Position numbers and translations under genes: made by a program. Of a DNA stretch of 64,000 nt, positions 50,783-59,526 are shown piece after piece. The notes below the pieces were generated by a model that saw only the letters and a program-made list of their open reading frames with translations, did not search any database and was not told the origin of the DNA. Where the stretch lies: positions 1 through 64,000 of the forward strand of contig CAKSEO010000001.1 of the NCBI GenBank assembly GCA_934446565.1, given 5' to 3'. This stretch comes from an uncultured Oscillospiraceae bacterium (GTDB taxonomy: Bacteria > Bacillota > Clostridia > Oscillospirales > Ruminococcaceae). Within the stretch, counting starts at the first letter, position 1. Every line of letters begins with the position of its first letter.

Positions 50783-51504
50783 CAGCTATTTTAAAGCGCG
50801 AGTTCGCTTCCTATTTCACTTCGCCGCTCGGGTATGTTTACCTTGCGGTGTTCTACGGGTTCTCCGGGCTGTTTCTGTGGATAACCTGCCTTACCAGCGG
50901 TTCCGCAGACATGCAGTACGTTTTCCTGTGGATGTTCTTTATAATGATGATACTCATCCCGATACTTACGATGAGGACCATGGCGGACGACAAGCGCCAG
51001 AAAACTGACCAGCTCACGCTGACTTCTCCGGTCAGCCTGTTCGGGCTGGTCGCAGGTAAGTTCCTCGCGGCGTTCTTTATTTTCCTTATCGGCGCGGCTG
51101 TCATGTTCGTATACGCGCTGGGGCTGGCTGCGGCTGTAAACGGCTCCGGTACGGGTACTGAGTTCGGCTGGGCTGGTTTCTTCGGAAACTTCGTCGGGAT
51201 CGTGCTTATGGGCGCGGTGTTCATCTCTGCGGGTATCTTTATTTCCAGCCTTACCGAGAACCAGATGATCGCGGCTATCGGCAGCATCGGCGTGAATATT
51301 CTGCTGTGCCTGTTCGATGTCATTTCAAACTTTGTTTCGGTGACATTCCTAAAGGATATCATCAACGCGCTTGCGGTGCTTTATAAGTACCAGGAGTTCA
51401 CCGCCGGCATTTTCAGCCTGAAGAATATTCTGTTCTTCCTGAGCCTGATAGTAGTTTTCAACTTCCTGACGATGCGCGTCATTGAACGCCGCCGCTGGAG
51501 CTGA
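50779..51504 (+). CDS. ABC-2 type permease (GldF-like)
   Basis: A 241-residue membrane protein with about six transmembrane helices. FASYFTSPLGYVYLAVFYGFSG and RTMADDKRQKTDQLTLTSPVS are typical of the GldF family of ABC-2 permeases. It should form the membrane channel for the preceding ATPase. Starts in an ATGA overlap and is followed after 16 bases by the GldG-like gene. In non-gliding bacteria the exported substrate of this system is unknown. Confidence 0.9.
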   Translation: MTAILKREFASYFTSPLGYVYLAVFYGFSGLFLWITCLTSGSADMQYVFLWMFFIMMILIPILTMRTMADDKRQKTDQLTLTSPVSLFGLVAGKFLAAFFIFLIGAAVMFVYALGLAAAVNGSGTGTEFGWAGFFGNFVGIVLMGAVFISAGIFISSLTENQMIAAIGSIGVNILLCLFDVISNFVSVTFLKDIINALAVLYKYQEFTAGIFSLKNILFFLSLIVVFNFLTMRVIERRRWS

Positions 51505-51520
51505 GAAAGGGGGAGCAGAT

Positions 51521-53236
51521 ATGAACGAATCAAACAACGAAAACCTCGAGCAGGAGCAGACTGCGACTGCCGCTGAAAACGTTTCCCCCGCAGAGGAAAG
51601 CAAGCCGGAGGGAACAGCAAAGCCCGCCAAGAAGCAGGCTGATATACAGAACGGCAATCCTGCCGCTAGAAAACGCACATTTAATAAGCGCAACTTAAAG
51701 CACGGTACAATGGCGGTCGTACTGACGGTGCTTTTCATCGCCGCAGTTGTAGTGCTGAACGTTATCGTCGGCATAATCTCCGACCGTATTGACACAACTG
51801 CCGACCTCACCGATACGGGTATCTACACCCTCGACGAGGCTACTACTAACTACCTTTCCGGACTTGACAAGGACGTCACTGTTTCTGTCATGAATTCCGA
51901 AACCAGTTTCGAAAGCGGCAGTTCTTTCTATAAGAGCGTAAACGAGCTGCTCAACAAGATGGCTATGGAGAACGAGCACTTCAAGCTCCAGTACCTCCAG
52001 ATAGACCAGAACCCGGATTTTACTTCCAGATTCAACGGCGAGACCCTCTCCGAAAACTACATCGTCGTAGAGTCCAAGGACACCAACCGCCACCGCATAA
52101 TCACCCCCGGCGAGTACTTTTCCTGCCCGACATTCCGCGATAATCTGTCGCAATACGGCTATCCGGAAACCTACATCGAGCAGTATGTCAACCAGTATGT
52201 CAACAGCTCCTACGCGTCCCAGATAATCGAGGGCAGCAACGTGGAGCAGGCGGCTATCTCCGCGATAATGTACGTCACCAACACCGACCCGGTACGCGTT
52301 GCGTTCACCGAGGGCTTCGGCGAGGCTGACAGCAGCTCGCTTTCTTCGCTGCTCAGCAAGAACGGCTACGACATCGAGACAATCAATCTACAGCAGGTCG
52401 CGGAAGTTGACACCGACATCGACTACATCGTAATGTACGCTCCGTCGATGGACTACGACAACGACAGCCTTACAAAGCTGTCCGCATTCCTGGATAACGG
52501 CGGCGCGTTCGGAAAGAACCTGATATACTTCGCTTCCTACAGCCAGCCGGACTACGCGCCCGAGAACGACGACGACAGTTCCATGAAGAATCTCGCGTCT
52601 TTCCTCGCTGAGTGGGGTGTTTCCATCGGCGACAGCCTGGTGCTCCAGAGCAACACCGAGTATTCCTACGGCAACATGGAGTATGTTCACCTCCAGCAGA
52701 TACAGGATACCGACTACGCCGGAAGTACCTACGGCAGCAGCCTCATCACCTACGACGCGTACATCCGTCCCGTTCAGCAGATATGGGAGGGCGGCACCAA
52801 GGGCAGCGTTGAGCAGGAGGTCCTGATAAAGAGCTACGACGGAGCTTACCTCCGTCCGATAAGCACGCTTTCCGACAGCGATTTCAACAAGTCCGGAGCT
52901 GAATCCGGCACGTTCAACGACGCTGTTGTCGCGTACAAGGTCCACAGCAACACGCAGGACGTCACCAGGGTGGTCGCGTTCGGTTCTGACATGATATGCA
53001 ACAGCATGTTCATGAGCTACGCGAACTCCAACAACCAGGACTTCATGATAAATATGTTCAACTATATCTCCGGCAAGACCGAGGGTATCACTATCACGGC
53101 AAAGTCGTTCAGCAACGTCGGCTTTGAGGTCAACCAGGGCAACGCGAATATCCTCGCGGTAGTTCTGTGCATCATCGTGCCGGTAGTCGTTATCGTTGCC
53201 GGTATAGTCATCTGGGTGCGCAGGAGGCACAGATAA
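51521..53236 (+). CDS. GldG family ABC-associated protein
   Basis: A 571-residue protein. A Glu/Pro/Ala-rich cytoplasmic N terminus (1-55) precedes a transmembrane helix (about 60-80), a large extracellular domain, and a second helix near 545-567 ending with a RRRHR tail. DTTADLTDTGIYTLDEATTNYLSGLDKDV marks the GldG/DUF-type ABC-associated domain (seen in pieces). It probably works with the preceding ATPase and permease. ATG 51521 has GGGGGAG upstream; an earlier in-frame start at 51482 lies inside the permease gene. Confidence 0.87.
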   Translation: MNESNNENLEQEQTATAAENVSPAEESKPEGTAKPAKKQADIQNGNPAARKRTFNKRNLKHGTMAVVLTVLFIAAVVVLNVIVGIISDRIDTTADLTDTGIYTLDEATTNYLSGLDKDVTVSVMNSETSFESGSSFYKSVNELLNKMAMENEHFKLQYLQIDQNPDFTSRFNGETLSENYIVVESKDTNRHRIITPGEYFSCPTFRDNLSQYGYPETYIEQYVNQYVNSSYASQIIEGSNVEQAAISAIMYVTNTDPVRVAFTEGFGEADSSSLSSLLSKNGYDIETINLQQVAEVDTDIDYIVMYAPSMDYDNDSLTKLSAFLDNGGAFGKNLIYFASYSQPDYAPENDDDSSMKNLASFLAEWGVSIGDSLVLQSNTEYSYGNMEYVHLQQIQDTDYAGSTYGSSLITYDAYIRPVQQIWEGGTKGSVEQEVLIKSYDGAYLRPISTLSDSDFNKSGAESGTFNDAVVAYKVHSNTQDVTRVVAFGSDMICNSMFMSYANSNNQDFMINMFNYISGKTEGITITAKSFSNVGFEVNQGNANILAVVLCIIVPVVVIVAGIVIWVRRRHR

Positions 53237-54859
53237 ATGGCAAAGCTTTCTAAAACCACAAAGACCGTTATCATCGCTGCGGCTGTGCTCCTGGCAATGG
53301 GCGCGGTGCTGCTGGTGCTGGTCATGACGGGCGGTGACGGCTCCGGAAACTCGACTGTTTCCGGGCAGTCCGGCACGGCGGAGTCCTCCGGGACTTCCGA
53401 CGCGACTGATTCCGGCAGCGACAGCAGTTCCACTGCTTCCCAGGCTGATGAGAAGGTCACCATCAACAGCTACGAGCAGGAGAACGTGCTGAAGCTCGAG
53501 GTCGTGAACCAGACCGGAAGTTTCTCGTTCGACCGTGCGTCCAGGGAGGTTTCTTCCACGGATGACGACGGCAACGTCAACACTTCTACTCAGTACTACT
53601 GGACCAGCCCGGAGCTTGACGGCATTTCACGCAACGATTCCACTATAGGAGCATTCGTCCGCAGCATGGCGGGGCTGTCCGCTTCCTCTATGGTCGAGGA
53701 GAACGCCGCGGACCTCGATAAGTACGGACTTGCCGAGCCGCTTTCCGACGTCAAGATGACGTTCGACGACGGCTCAACTAACGAGGTGCTTTTCGGTATC
53801 CGCAATCCGGCTGCTTCCAACTACGTTTACTGCTGCGTAAAGGGCAGCAGCGACGTTATGCAGGTCAGCTACTACAGCACCGGAAGCGCGTTCTACGATA
53901 TCAAGGATTTCGTGAGCCTGGTGCTTACCGACTCCTATGACGCGAACAATCCGCAGGAGCTGGAGTATCTCACAATCGAACGCAAGGACCTTTCCGAGCC
54001 GGTGGAGATCGAATATATGTTCGATGTTGCGGCTGAGGCTGAGGACGAGGATTCCGTTGTCACCACGTTCAATTCCCACCGCATAACCTCTCCGATAACC
54101 GCGGAGCTGGACACCACCAGCGGTCAGACGATATGCTATGGGCTGTACGCGCTCAGCGCCGCTTCCTGCCAGTACATCGACCCGACCGATGAGGACATCG
54201 CACAGACCGGGCTTGACGACCCCTATTGCCGTATCAGTTTCAAGTACGGCGGCAAGGCGCGGGTACTCCTGCTCGGAAACGAGATAAGGGAATCCGGCGA
54301 CGATTCCGACGGCGAGAGCCTTTCCTCCGTCACCGGGTACTACGCGATGTTCGAGGGCGACAGGCTCATCTACGCTATAAGCACTTCCAACGCGCCGTGG
54401 TACACTTTCAAGGTCCAGGACATCATGTCGCGCAGACCTATCTCGCCGTACATCTATACGGTAGATAAGCTGACAGTGACTACCCCGGACGGCGAGTATG
54501 TGTTCACAGTTGACGGCGACTCCGACGAGCACTCTTTCTACTACAACGGGGAGGCGCTGGACGATTCCAGCTTCAAGAGCTTCTATCAGCACCTGATCAC
54601 CTCGATGGGCGAGGAGCTGTTCTTCGAGGAGGCAGACTACGAGCCGTACATCAAGGTGCAGTTCGACTACCGCGAGGAGTACTACGACACCTACGGCAGG
54701 AGCAGCGACGTGCTGGAATTCTACAAGTCCGACGACCGCAAGAGCATAGTCCGCGTAAACGGGGATGTGCTTTACAAGGTGCGTCAGGTCTACACAGACA
54801 GGCTGCTCAGCAACCTTGACGCGCTGCTGAACGGCGGCAACATCGAGCTTAACTGGTAA
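53237..54859 (+). CDS. DUF4340 domain protein
   Basis: A 540-residue exported protein with one N-terminal membrane helix (about residues 10-30), a Ser/Thr/Gly-rich linker (32-75), and repeated DUF4340 units: DKYGLAEPLSDVKMTFDDG, LDDPYCRISFKYGG and the YCCVKGSSDVMQVS-type strand. DUF4340 proteins regularly follow GldA-GldF-GldG genes, as here, and are thought to be the extracellular partner. AGGAGG precedes the ATG, which abuts the GldG-like stop codon. Confidence 0.87.
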   Translation: MAKLSKTTKTVIIAAAVLLAMGAVLLVLVMTGGDGSGNSTVSGQSGTAESSGTSDATDSGSDSSSTASQADEKVTINSYEQENVLKLEVVNQTGSFSFDRASREVSSTDDDGNVNTSTQYYWTSPELDGISRNDSTIGAFVRSMAGLSASSMVEENAADLDKYGLAEPLSDVKMTFDDGSTNEVLFGIRNPAASNYVYCCVKGSSDVMQVSYYSTGSAFYDIKDFVSLVLTDSYDANNPQELEYLTIERKDLSEPVEIEYMFDVAAEAEDEDSVVTTFNSHRITSPITAELDTTSGQTICYGLYALSAASCQYIDPTDEDIAQTGLDDPYCRISFKYGGKARVLLLGNEIRESGDDSDGESLSSVTGYYAMFEGDRLIYAISTSNAPWYTFKVQDIMSRRPISPYIYTVDKLTVTTPDGEYVFTVDGDSDEHSFYYNGEALDDSSFKSFYQHLITSMGEELFFEEADYEPYIKVQFDYREEYYDTYGRSSDVLEFYKSDDRKSIVRVNGDVLYKVRQVYTDRLLSNLDALLNGGNIELNW

Positions 54860-54897
54860 GCTGCGCTGGTAATTCACTGTTACGCTGGTAACGCAAC

Positions 54898-54921
54898 GGA
54901 GCGCGGGTCTGTCCGCGCTCC
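54898..54921 (+). terminator. Hairpin after the DUF4340 gene
   Basis: GGAGCGCGG (54898-54906) pairs perfectly with CCGCGCTCC (54913-54921). No T run follows immediately, so it may attenuate rather than fully end transcription before the next small gene. Confidence 0.5.
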
Positions 54922-54963
54922 CTGACCGTGTTAAAAATAGATTTATATATGGAGGTAATTACA

Positions 54964-55248
54964 ATGGCTGAAAGTAACTTTATTTACTACCGTGGATTCC
55001 CGATGGTGAGAAGCGGAAACGAGATCTACTACGGGAGCATGGGCGACAGATTCGTCACCAAGCTCACTATCCGCGAGAGCGAGAAATACAAGGACGCCGA
55101 GATACCTACCAAGGTCATGGTACAGATGATACCCACCGCGCCTACGCCGGAGGATCTTGCCAAGATAAAGAAGGGCGAGATGAACAGCCTTTACGAGGCG
55201 CTCGACACAGCTCATGTATGGCTCACAAAGGAACTCTTTGGAGCATGA
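54964..55248 (+). CDS. Small protein of unknown function, 94 residues
   Basis: I do not recognise this protein. It starts at ATG 54964 with GGAGGT seven bases ahead. Features: a Tyr-rich beta-like N terminus (NFIYYRGFPMVRSGNEIYYGSMGD), a middle with KVMVQMIPTAPTPEDLAK, and an amphipathic helix at the end (MNSLYEALDTAHVWLTKELFG). No signal peptide or membrane segment. Codon use matches neighbours and the ribosome-binding site is strong, so it is probably expressed. It lies between the DUF4340 gene and a double terminator. Confidence 0.75.
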   Translation: MAESNFIYYRGFPMVRSGNEIYYGSMGDRFVTKLTIRESEKYKDAEIPTKVMVQMIPTAPTPEDLAKIKKGEMNSLYEALDTAHVWLTKELFGA

Positions 55249-55256
55249 TTTTATTA

Positions 55257-55328
55257 CGGCGGGCAGGCAGCTGCCCGCCGTTTGCAGCAAAAAAACACCG
55301 GGCAGCTGGACTGCCCGGTGTTTGATTT
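55257..55328. terminator. Double terminator between converging small genes
   Basis: A first stem pairs ACGGCGGGCAG with CTGCCCGCCGT (55256-55281). A second, AAACACCGGGCAG (55293-55305) with CTGCCCGGTGTTT (55311-55323), is followed by GATTTTT on the plus strand and preceded by a run of A that gives a T run on the minus strand. Both strands therefore have a good intrinsic terminator. Confidence 0.88.
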
Positions 55329-55339
55329 TTATTTTGCGC

Positions 55340-55609
55340 TTAAACCTGCTCGGTCTCCTCGGGAGAAGTGGAGATGGAAGTGCGCTTTACGCGGTTGCGG
55401 CTGATGAACTCATATTCGTTCTCGTTGTATGCGCTGATCTCGTTCAGCCAGTAGCTTACGCGGTAGTTGCCAACGTCGATTACGGCAAAGTTTGCTGTAG
55501 TGTTCACGAACTTTACCTCGCCCTGTACAAGAGGCCTTATGTTGCCCTCGCCGCTGAAATAGTCCTTGAGCCTTACAACGACCTTATCACCAACATGGAT
55601 TTCCCCCAT
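55340..55609 (-). CDS. Small beta-barrel-like protein of unknown function, 89 residues
   Basis: Not recognised as a named family. The sequence alternates polar and hydrophobic residues throughout (GDKVVVRLKDYFSG, QGEVKFVNTTANFAVIDVG, YRVSYWLNEISAY), suggesting a small SH3/KOW-like beta-barrel; a short helix and an acidic tail (SPEETEQV) follow. It is preceded by AAAGGAGG and by a consensus promoter and ends at a strong terminator, so it is a real single-gene transcript. A nucleic-acid-binding role is a guess from the predicted fold. Confidence 0.75.
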   Translation of the reverse strand: MGEIHVGDKVVVRLKDYFSGEGNIRPLVQGEVKFVNTTANFAVIDVGNYRVSYWLNEISAYNENEYEFISRNRVKRTSISTSPEETEQV

Positions 55610-55663
55610 TTTTCGTGTCCTCCTTTGTTATGTCTGCGAATATCGTCAGAATTTACAACAGTA

Positions 55664-55692
55664 ATTGTAACACATATTACACAACCTGTCAA
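55664..55692 (-). promoter_or_regulatory. Promoter of the 89-residue protein gene
   Basis: On the minus strand TTGACA (55687-55692) and TACAAT (55664-55669) are separated by 17 bases. Confidence 0.75.
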
Positions 55693-55798
55693 GCGGGATT
55701 CAAAAAAAATCGCAGATTTCGCTGAAACTCGTTGATTTTTAGTTTGTTTTAGTGGTTTTGCAAATATTATCTGTCACAGTTTTGGTGAATATAACGAA

Positions 55799-55810
55799 TC
55801 CACATGTGGA
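55799..55810. promoter_or_regulatory. 12-bp perfect palindrome in the 55.6-55.9 kb intergenic region
   Basis: TCCACATGTGGA is perfectly symmetrical and stands about 58 bases upstream of the -35 of the iron-sulfur protein promoter. It could be a regulator site. The rest of the 333-base gap holds two divergent promoters and no other gene I can support. Confidence 0.3.
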
Positions 55811-55867
55811 AAGTTACGGGCAATTTCTCCAGATGTCAGCAGATACCAGAGGTGGTGTGAATTACTA

Positions 55868-55896
55868 TTGACTTTTTTATCAATATATAGTATCAT
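55868..55896 (+). promoter_or_regulatory. Promoter of the iron-sulfur protein gene
   Basis: TTGACT (55868-55873) and TATCAT (55891-55896) are 17 bases apart, 47 bases before the start codon. Confidence 0.6.
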
Positions 55897-55942
55897 GTCC
55901 TTAGGCTGAACGCCATATAATACTTGAAATGGAGTGGATAAG

Positions 55943-56650
55943 ATGATCAGACAGATCATACACATAGACGAGGAAAAATGCAACGGCTGCGGGCTGTGCG
56001 CCAACGCCTGCAAGGAGGCGGCTATCGGTATCGTAAACGGCAAGGCGAAGCTATTGCGCGAGGACTTCTGCGACGGGCTTGGAAACTGCCTGCCCGCCTG
56101 TCCGATGAATGCGATAAGCTTTGTGCAGCGCGAGGCTCCCGAGTTCGACGAGGAGGCTGTAAAGCGTCACCTGGAGGCGCACAAACAGCCGGAGCCTGCA
56201 AAGGAGGCTCCCAAATTCACCGGATGTCCCGGCATGAGGATGGCGCAGATGAAGCCGAAATCCGCCCCCGCTGCGGGCGAGGTGCCGAGCATGCTTTCCC
56301 AGTGGCCGGTGCAGATAAAGCTTGCAGGGGTGCAGGCTCCGTACTTCAGGGGCTGCGACCTGCTTATTGCCGCTGACTGCACTGCCTACGCCTACGGGGA
56401 TTTCCACCGAAGGTACATCAAGGGCAGGGTGACGCTTATCGGCTGCCCGAAGCTCGACGACACCGACTACGCCGAGAAGCTCGGGGACATTATCCGTGCA
56501 AACGACATCAGGAGCATTACCGTCGCAAGGATGGAGGTGCCCTGCTGCGGAGGTATCGAGAATGCGGTATTACGCGCTGTCAAAGCGTCTGGAAAGGATA
56601 TCCCGGTAAAGGTGGATATCATCACCACCGATGGACAGGTGATAGGTTAA
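55943..56650 (+). CDS. 4Fe-4S binding domain protein
   Basis: A 235-residue soluble protein. The N-terminal 60 residues carry two ferredoxin-type cluster motifs, CNGCGLCANACKEAA and CDGLGNCLPACP, the second missing one canonical cysteine of CxxCxxCxxxC (GLGN replaces it). The rest has further Cys (GCDLLIAADCTAYAYG, GCPKLDD, PCCGGIENAV), suggesting a second metal or redox site. Such proteins are common in anaerobes as uncharacterised ferredoxin-like redox carriers. ATG 55943 has GGAGTGG five bases upstream; GTG 55934 is an alternative. Single-gene transcript. Confidence 0.82.
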   Translation: MIRQIIHIDEEKCNGCGLCANACKEAAIGIVNGKAKLLREDFCDGLGNCLPACPMNAISFVQREAPEFDEEAVKRHLEAHKQPEPAKEAPKFTGCPGMRMAQMKPKSAPAAGEVPSMLSQWPVQIKLAGVQAPYFRGCDLLIAADCTAYAYGDFHRRYIKGRVTLIGCPKLDDTDYAEKLGDIIRANDIRSITVARMEVPCCGGIENAVLRAVKASGKDIPVKVDIITTDGQVIG

Positions 56651-56659
56651 TTTACATTC

Positions 56660-56690
56660 AAGGAGCTGTAACTTTTTGCAGCTCCTTTTT
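56660..56690 (+). terminator. Terminator of the iron-sulfur protein gene
   Basis: AAGGAGCTG (56660-56668) pairs with CAGCTCCTT (56679-56687), followed by a T run, ten bases after the stop codon. Confidence 0.88.
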
Positions 56691-56720
56691 GCTGTTCCGC
56701 AAAATGTCACCTGATTTTCA

Positions 56721-56749
56721 TTGACAAATACCCGATATAGTGGTATAAT
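56721..56749 (+). promoter_or_regulatory. Promoter of the radical SAM-ruvC-ruvA-TPR-ruvB run
   Basis: TTGACA (56721-56726) and TATAAT (56744-56749), both consensus, are separated by 17 bases. Confidence 0.85.
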
Positions 56750-56783
56750 AAAATGAATATTTCTATTCAAGAGGTGTTTTTAA

Positions 56784-57401
56784 ATGACTATATTTTACAA
56801 ATTCGACGGTCAGATGTACATTAATATAACAAACGGCTGTCCCTGCGACTGCGTATTCTGCCTGCGGAACAATTCAGATTCCGTCAAGGACAACGACAGC
56901 TTGTGGCTGGAGCATGAGCCCTCTTTCGAGGAGATCGTGGACGCTTATGAGAAGTTCGACAAGACCGGATGCACCCATGCAATCTTCTGCGGTTACGGCG
57001 AGCCTACCGTTCGTGCGGACATGCTGGTTAAAACTGCGCAGTACATCCGGGAGCATTCTGATATGAAGATACGGCTCAACACCAACGGACTGGTCCGCAT
57101 GATCCACCCGAAGTTCGATATCAAGCAGTTCCGTGGACTTATCGACATCGCCTCCATCAGTCTCAACGCTCCGGACGCCAAGCGCTACAACGAGGTGACA
57201 AGACCGCATTTTGGCGAGCCTGCTTTCCAGGCTATGCTGGATTTCGCCCGGGATATGAAGGACATGGGCGTACAGGTGAAGTTCACGGTTGTTGACGTTA
57301 TCACCAAGGACGAGATAGACCGCTGCCAGCAGCTTGCGGACAACATGGAAATTCCGCTCAGGGTCCGCGAATACATCTCCGACAACGAAAGCTACACATG
57401 A
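56784..57401 (+). CDS. TatD-associated-type radical SAM protein (TIGR04038-like)
   Basis: A 205-residue, compact radical SAM protein. The cluster motif is CPCDCVFC (CxxxCxxC), preceded by YINITNGCPC, and the GEPT motif is in FCGYGEPTVRADM. The family usually sits beside or is fused to a TatD nuclease; no tatD is in this window and instead the gene overlaps ruvC (ATGA). Its reaction is unknown; linkage to DNA-processing genes is the only hint. AGAGGTG precedes the ATG. Confidence 0.82.
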   Translation: MTIFYKFDGQMYINITNGCPCDCVFCLRNNSDSVKDNDSLWLEHEPSFEEIVDAYEKFDKTGCTHAIFCGYGEPTVRADMLVKTAQYIREHSDMKIRLNTNGLVRMIHPKFDIKQFRGLIDIASISLNAPDAKRYNEVTRPHFGEPAFQAMLDFARDMKDMGVQVKFTVVDVITKDEIDRCQQLADNMEIPLRVREYISDNESYT

Positions 57402-57949
57402 GGATAATCGGTATCGACCCGGGTTACGCCATTGTCGGTTACGGAGTGCTGGACTACGAAAAGTCCCGGTTTTCCGTGGTGAATTACGGCGCGATAACTA
57501 CTGCGGCGGGCACTAGCTTCGATCACAGGCTGATGGAGATATACGACGACATGTGCACCGTCCTTGACATGTTCAAGCCGGACTGCATGTCCATCGAAAA
57601 GCTCTATTTCACCAACAACAAAACTACCGGTATCGACGTTGCACAGGCGCGCGGGATAATTCTGCTGACGGCGGTGCAGCGCGATATCGAAATTTACGAA
57701 TACACTCCCATGCAGGTCAAGCAGGCGGTGGTGGGTTACGGCAAGGCTGAAAAGCACCAGGTGCAGGAAATGGTGAAAAATATCCTCCACCTGACTGAGA
57801 TACCAAAGCCCGACGACACTGCGGACGCAGTAGCGCTTGCTATCTGCCACGGGCATTCCAGTGGGTCGCAGCTTTCAAGGCTCATCGCAAAAGCCACGGA
57901 AAACGACGGCGCAATGGGAAAAATATACCACAAAAGTGACAAGAGGTAA
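57398..57949 (+). CDS. ruvC: Holliday junction resolvase RuvC
   Basis: A 183-residue endonuclease that cuts four-way junctions. Acidic catalytic residues are visible: Asp7 in GIDPGYAIVGYG, Glu67 in MSIEKLYF, and the aspartates in KPDDTADAVALAICH. The translation start overlaps the preceding gene. Together with ruvA and ruvB downstream it forms the branch-migration and resolution set. Confidence 0.96.
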   Translation: MRIIGIDPGYAIVGYGVLDYEKSRFSVVNYGAITTAAGTSFDHRLMEIYDDMCTVLDMFKPDCMSIEKLYFTNNKTTGIDVAQARGIILLTAVQRDIEIYEYTPMQVKQAVVGYGKAEKHQVQEMVKNILHLTEIPKPDDTADAVALAICHGHSSGSQLSRLIAKATENDGAMGKIYHKSDKR

Positions 57950-57954
57950 AATTC

Positions 57955-58554
57955 ATGATATACAGCTTACATGGCGAACTTATCCATACGGAGCCTAATC
58001 TAGCGGTCGTTGAATGCGGCGGAGTGGGCTACGCATGCCGCACCACGATGAACACGCTAAAGCAGATAGGCAGCAGCGGGGAAGTAAAGCTGTTCACACA
58101 GCTCAATGTCCGCGAGGACGCTGTTGACCTGTTCGGTTTCGCTGATACGGCGGAATTGCAGGCGTTCAAGCAGCTCACTTCCGTTTCCGGCGTGGGACCT
58201 AAAGCGGCGCTTGCGATTCTTTCCGACCTCACACCGTCCAAACTGGCGCTGTGCATCACCACCGGCGACAGCAAGACCCTGACCCGCTCGCCGGGCATCG
58301 GCAACAAGATAGCTCAGCGCATCGTAATGGAGCTCAAGGACAAGGTCGCAAAGGAGCAGCACATTTCCGCGTCCGATTTCGGCACAGAGCCTGTAACAGC
58401 TGCGGCGGTCGGCGGGAATGCCGCTGCGGAGGCTATCACCGCGCTCTGCGTGCTGGGATTCGCGCTGCCACAGGCTCAGGCGGCACTTGCCGGAGCCGAC
58501 CCGGACAGCAGCGTTGAGGAGCTTATTAAGTACGCGCTCAAGCATTTGGGCTGA
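57955..58554 (+). CDS. ruvA: Holliday junction branch-migration protein RuvA
   Basis: A 199-residue junction-binding protein. OB-fold N terminus (MIYSLHGELIHTEPNLAVVECGGVGYAC), helix-hairpin-helix motifs in VSGVGPKAALAILSDL and SPGIGNKIAQRIVMELKDK, and the C-terminal RuvB-contacting domain (AITALCVLGFALPQAQAAL). Starts five bases after ruvC. Confidence 0.96.
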   Translation: MIYSLHGELIHTEPNLAVVECGGVGYACRTTMNTLKQIGSSGEVKLFTQLNVREDAVDLFGFADTAELQAFKQLTSVSGVGPKAALAILSDLTPSKLALCITTGDSKTLTRSPGIGNKIAQRIVMELKDKVAKEQHISASDFGTEPVTAAAVGGNAAAEAITALCVLGFALPQAQAALAGADPDSSVEELIKYALKHLG

Positions 58555-58587
58555 TTTCGAAATTTATGACGGCGGGAGGTGAGCGCC

Positions 58588-59526
58588 TTGAAAAAGGACT
58601 TCGATGTTCTCGAGAAGATATTCATGATAATCGCGTTGTGCGAGGCAGTGTTCTTCGTGCTGTTCGTTATGGCTGGGGACGACGACCGTTACAAGGTGAT
58701 GTGCATGACCGGCGTTGTCGTTGCAGGTGCAACTGCGGTCATCATGGCGATGGCGTCGCTGCTTGCCGGACTTAAAATCGTATTGTCGGACCGCAGGGCT
58801 GCCCGCCGGGCGCTCGGAAAGCACGGTCTCCGTGTAATGTGGCATGACGTTGGCGCACGTTATGCGTACAAGGGTATCCTTATGCTGACGAAAGGGCGCT
58901 ACCACGAGGCGGAGGAGAATCTCATGCGCTCGCTCAGCCTTTCGGATAACCGTCAGAACCAGCATTTCTGCATTGAGTGGCTGATAAAGCTTTACGAAGC
59001 GCAGGAGAACGACGGAAAACTCATGTGGGCTTTCCGCAAAGCTGTGGAAATAGCTCCCGACAACCCGGACGCGCAGTCCCGGCTGGGGCACGCTTACTAC
59101 AACGATGGCAAGCTCAGCAACGCGGAATACTGCTTTGAGCAGGCGCTGCGTTACGACCCGAATTACGGGTATTCCTACTACAGCCTGGCGACTATCTACA
59201 CGCTGCGCGGCGAGGACGAAAGGGCGCTGGAAACGCTCAAAAAGCTGGTGACTATCCAGGAGAACCACCCGCTTGTTTACGCAGAGCTTGCAACCTGGTA
59301 CGCAATGCACGACGATGAGAAAAACGCCGAGGAAGCCTACGACAAGGCGATACTCTGCGGCTACAGGGAACCCGAGGAGCTTTCAAAGCGCATGACCGCG
59401 CTGCGCATGTTCAACCATGCGGAAAACGCTACGGGAGCTGACCTGCCGCGGGATTACTACAGATACATCGAAAAGGAAGAATCCGAGGAAACAGTAAAGG
59501 AAGATACAGATGCTGGAAATGTCTGA
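58588..59526 (+). CDS. TPR-repeat membrane protein between ruvA and ruvB
   Basis: A 312-residue protein with two N-terminal transmembrane helices (about residues 10-28 and 37-60) and a cytoplasmic TPR array: units such as [43 protein letters not shown] and [21 protein letters not shown]. No enzymatic motif is seen. TTG 58588 follows GGGAGG by eight bases; the in-frame GTG at 58579 overlaps that site. It overlaps ruvB by 17 bases, so it is in the ruv transcript, an unusual neighbour. Function unknown; TPRs imply protein partners. Confidence 0.82.
   Translation: MKKDFDVLEKIFMIIALCEAVFFVLFVMAGDDDRYKVMCMTGVVVAGATAVIMAMASLLAGLKIVLSDRRAARRALGKHGLRVMWHDVGARYAYKGILMLTKGRYHEAEENLMRSLSLSDNRQNQHFCIEWLIKLYEAQENDGKLMWAFRKAVEIAPDNPDAQSRLGHAYYNDGKLSNAEYCFEQALRYDPNYGYSYYSLATIYTLRGEDERALETLKKLVTIQENHPLVYAELATWYAMHDDEKNAEEAYDKAILCGYREPEELSKRMTALRMFNHAENATGADLPRDYYRYIEKEESEETVKEDTDAGNV

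Noticed and set aside
55774..56043. An 89-codon minus-strand frame before the iron-sulfur gene
   Set aside because: It overlaps the promoter and first 100 bases of a well-supported plus-strand gene and lacks a ribosome-binding site.
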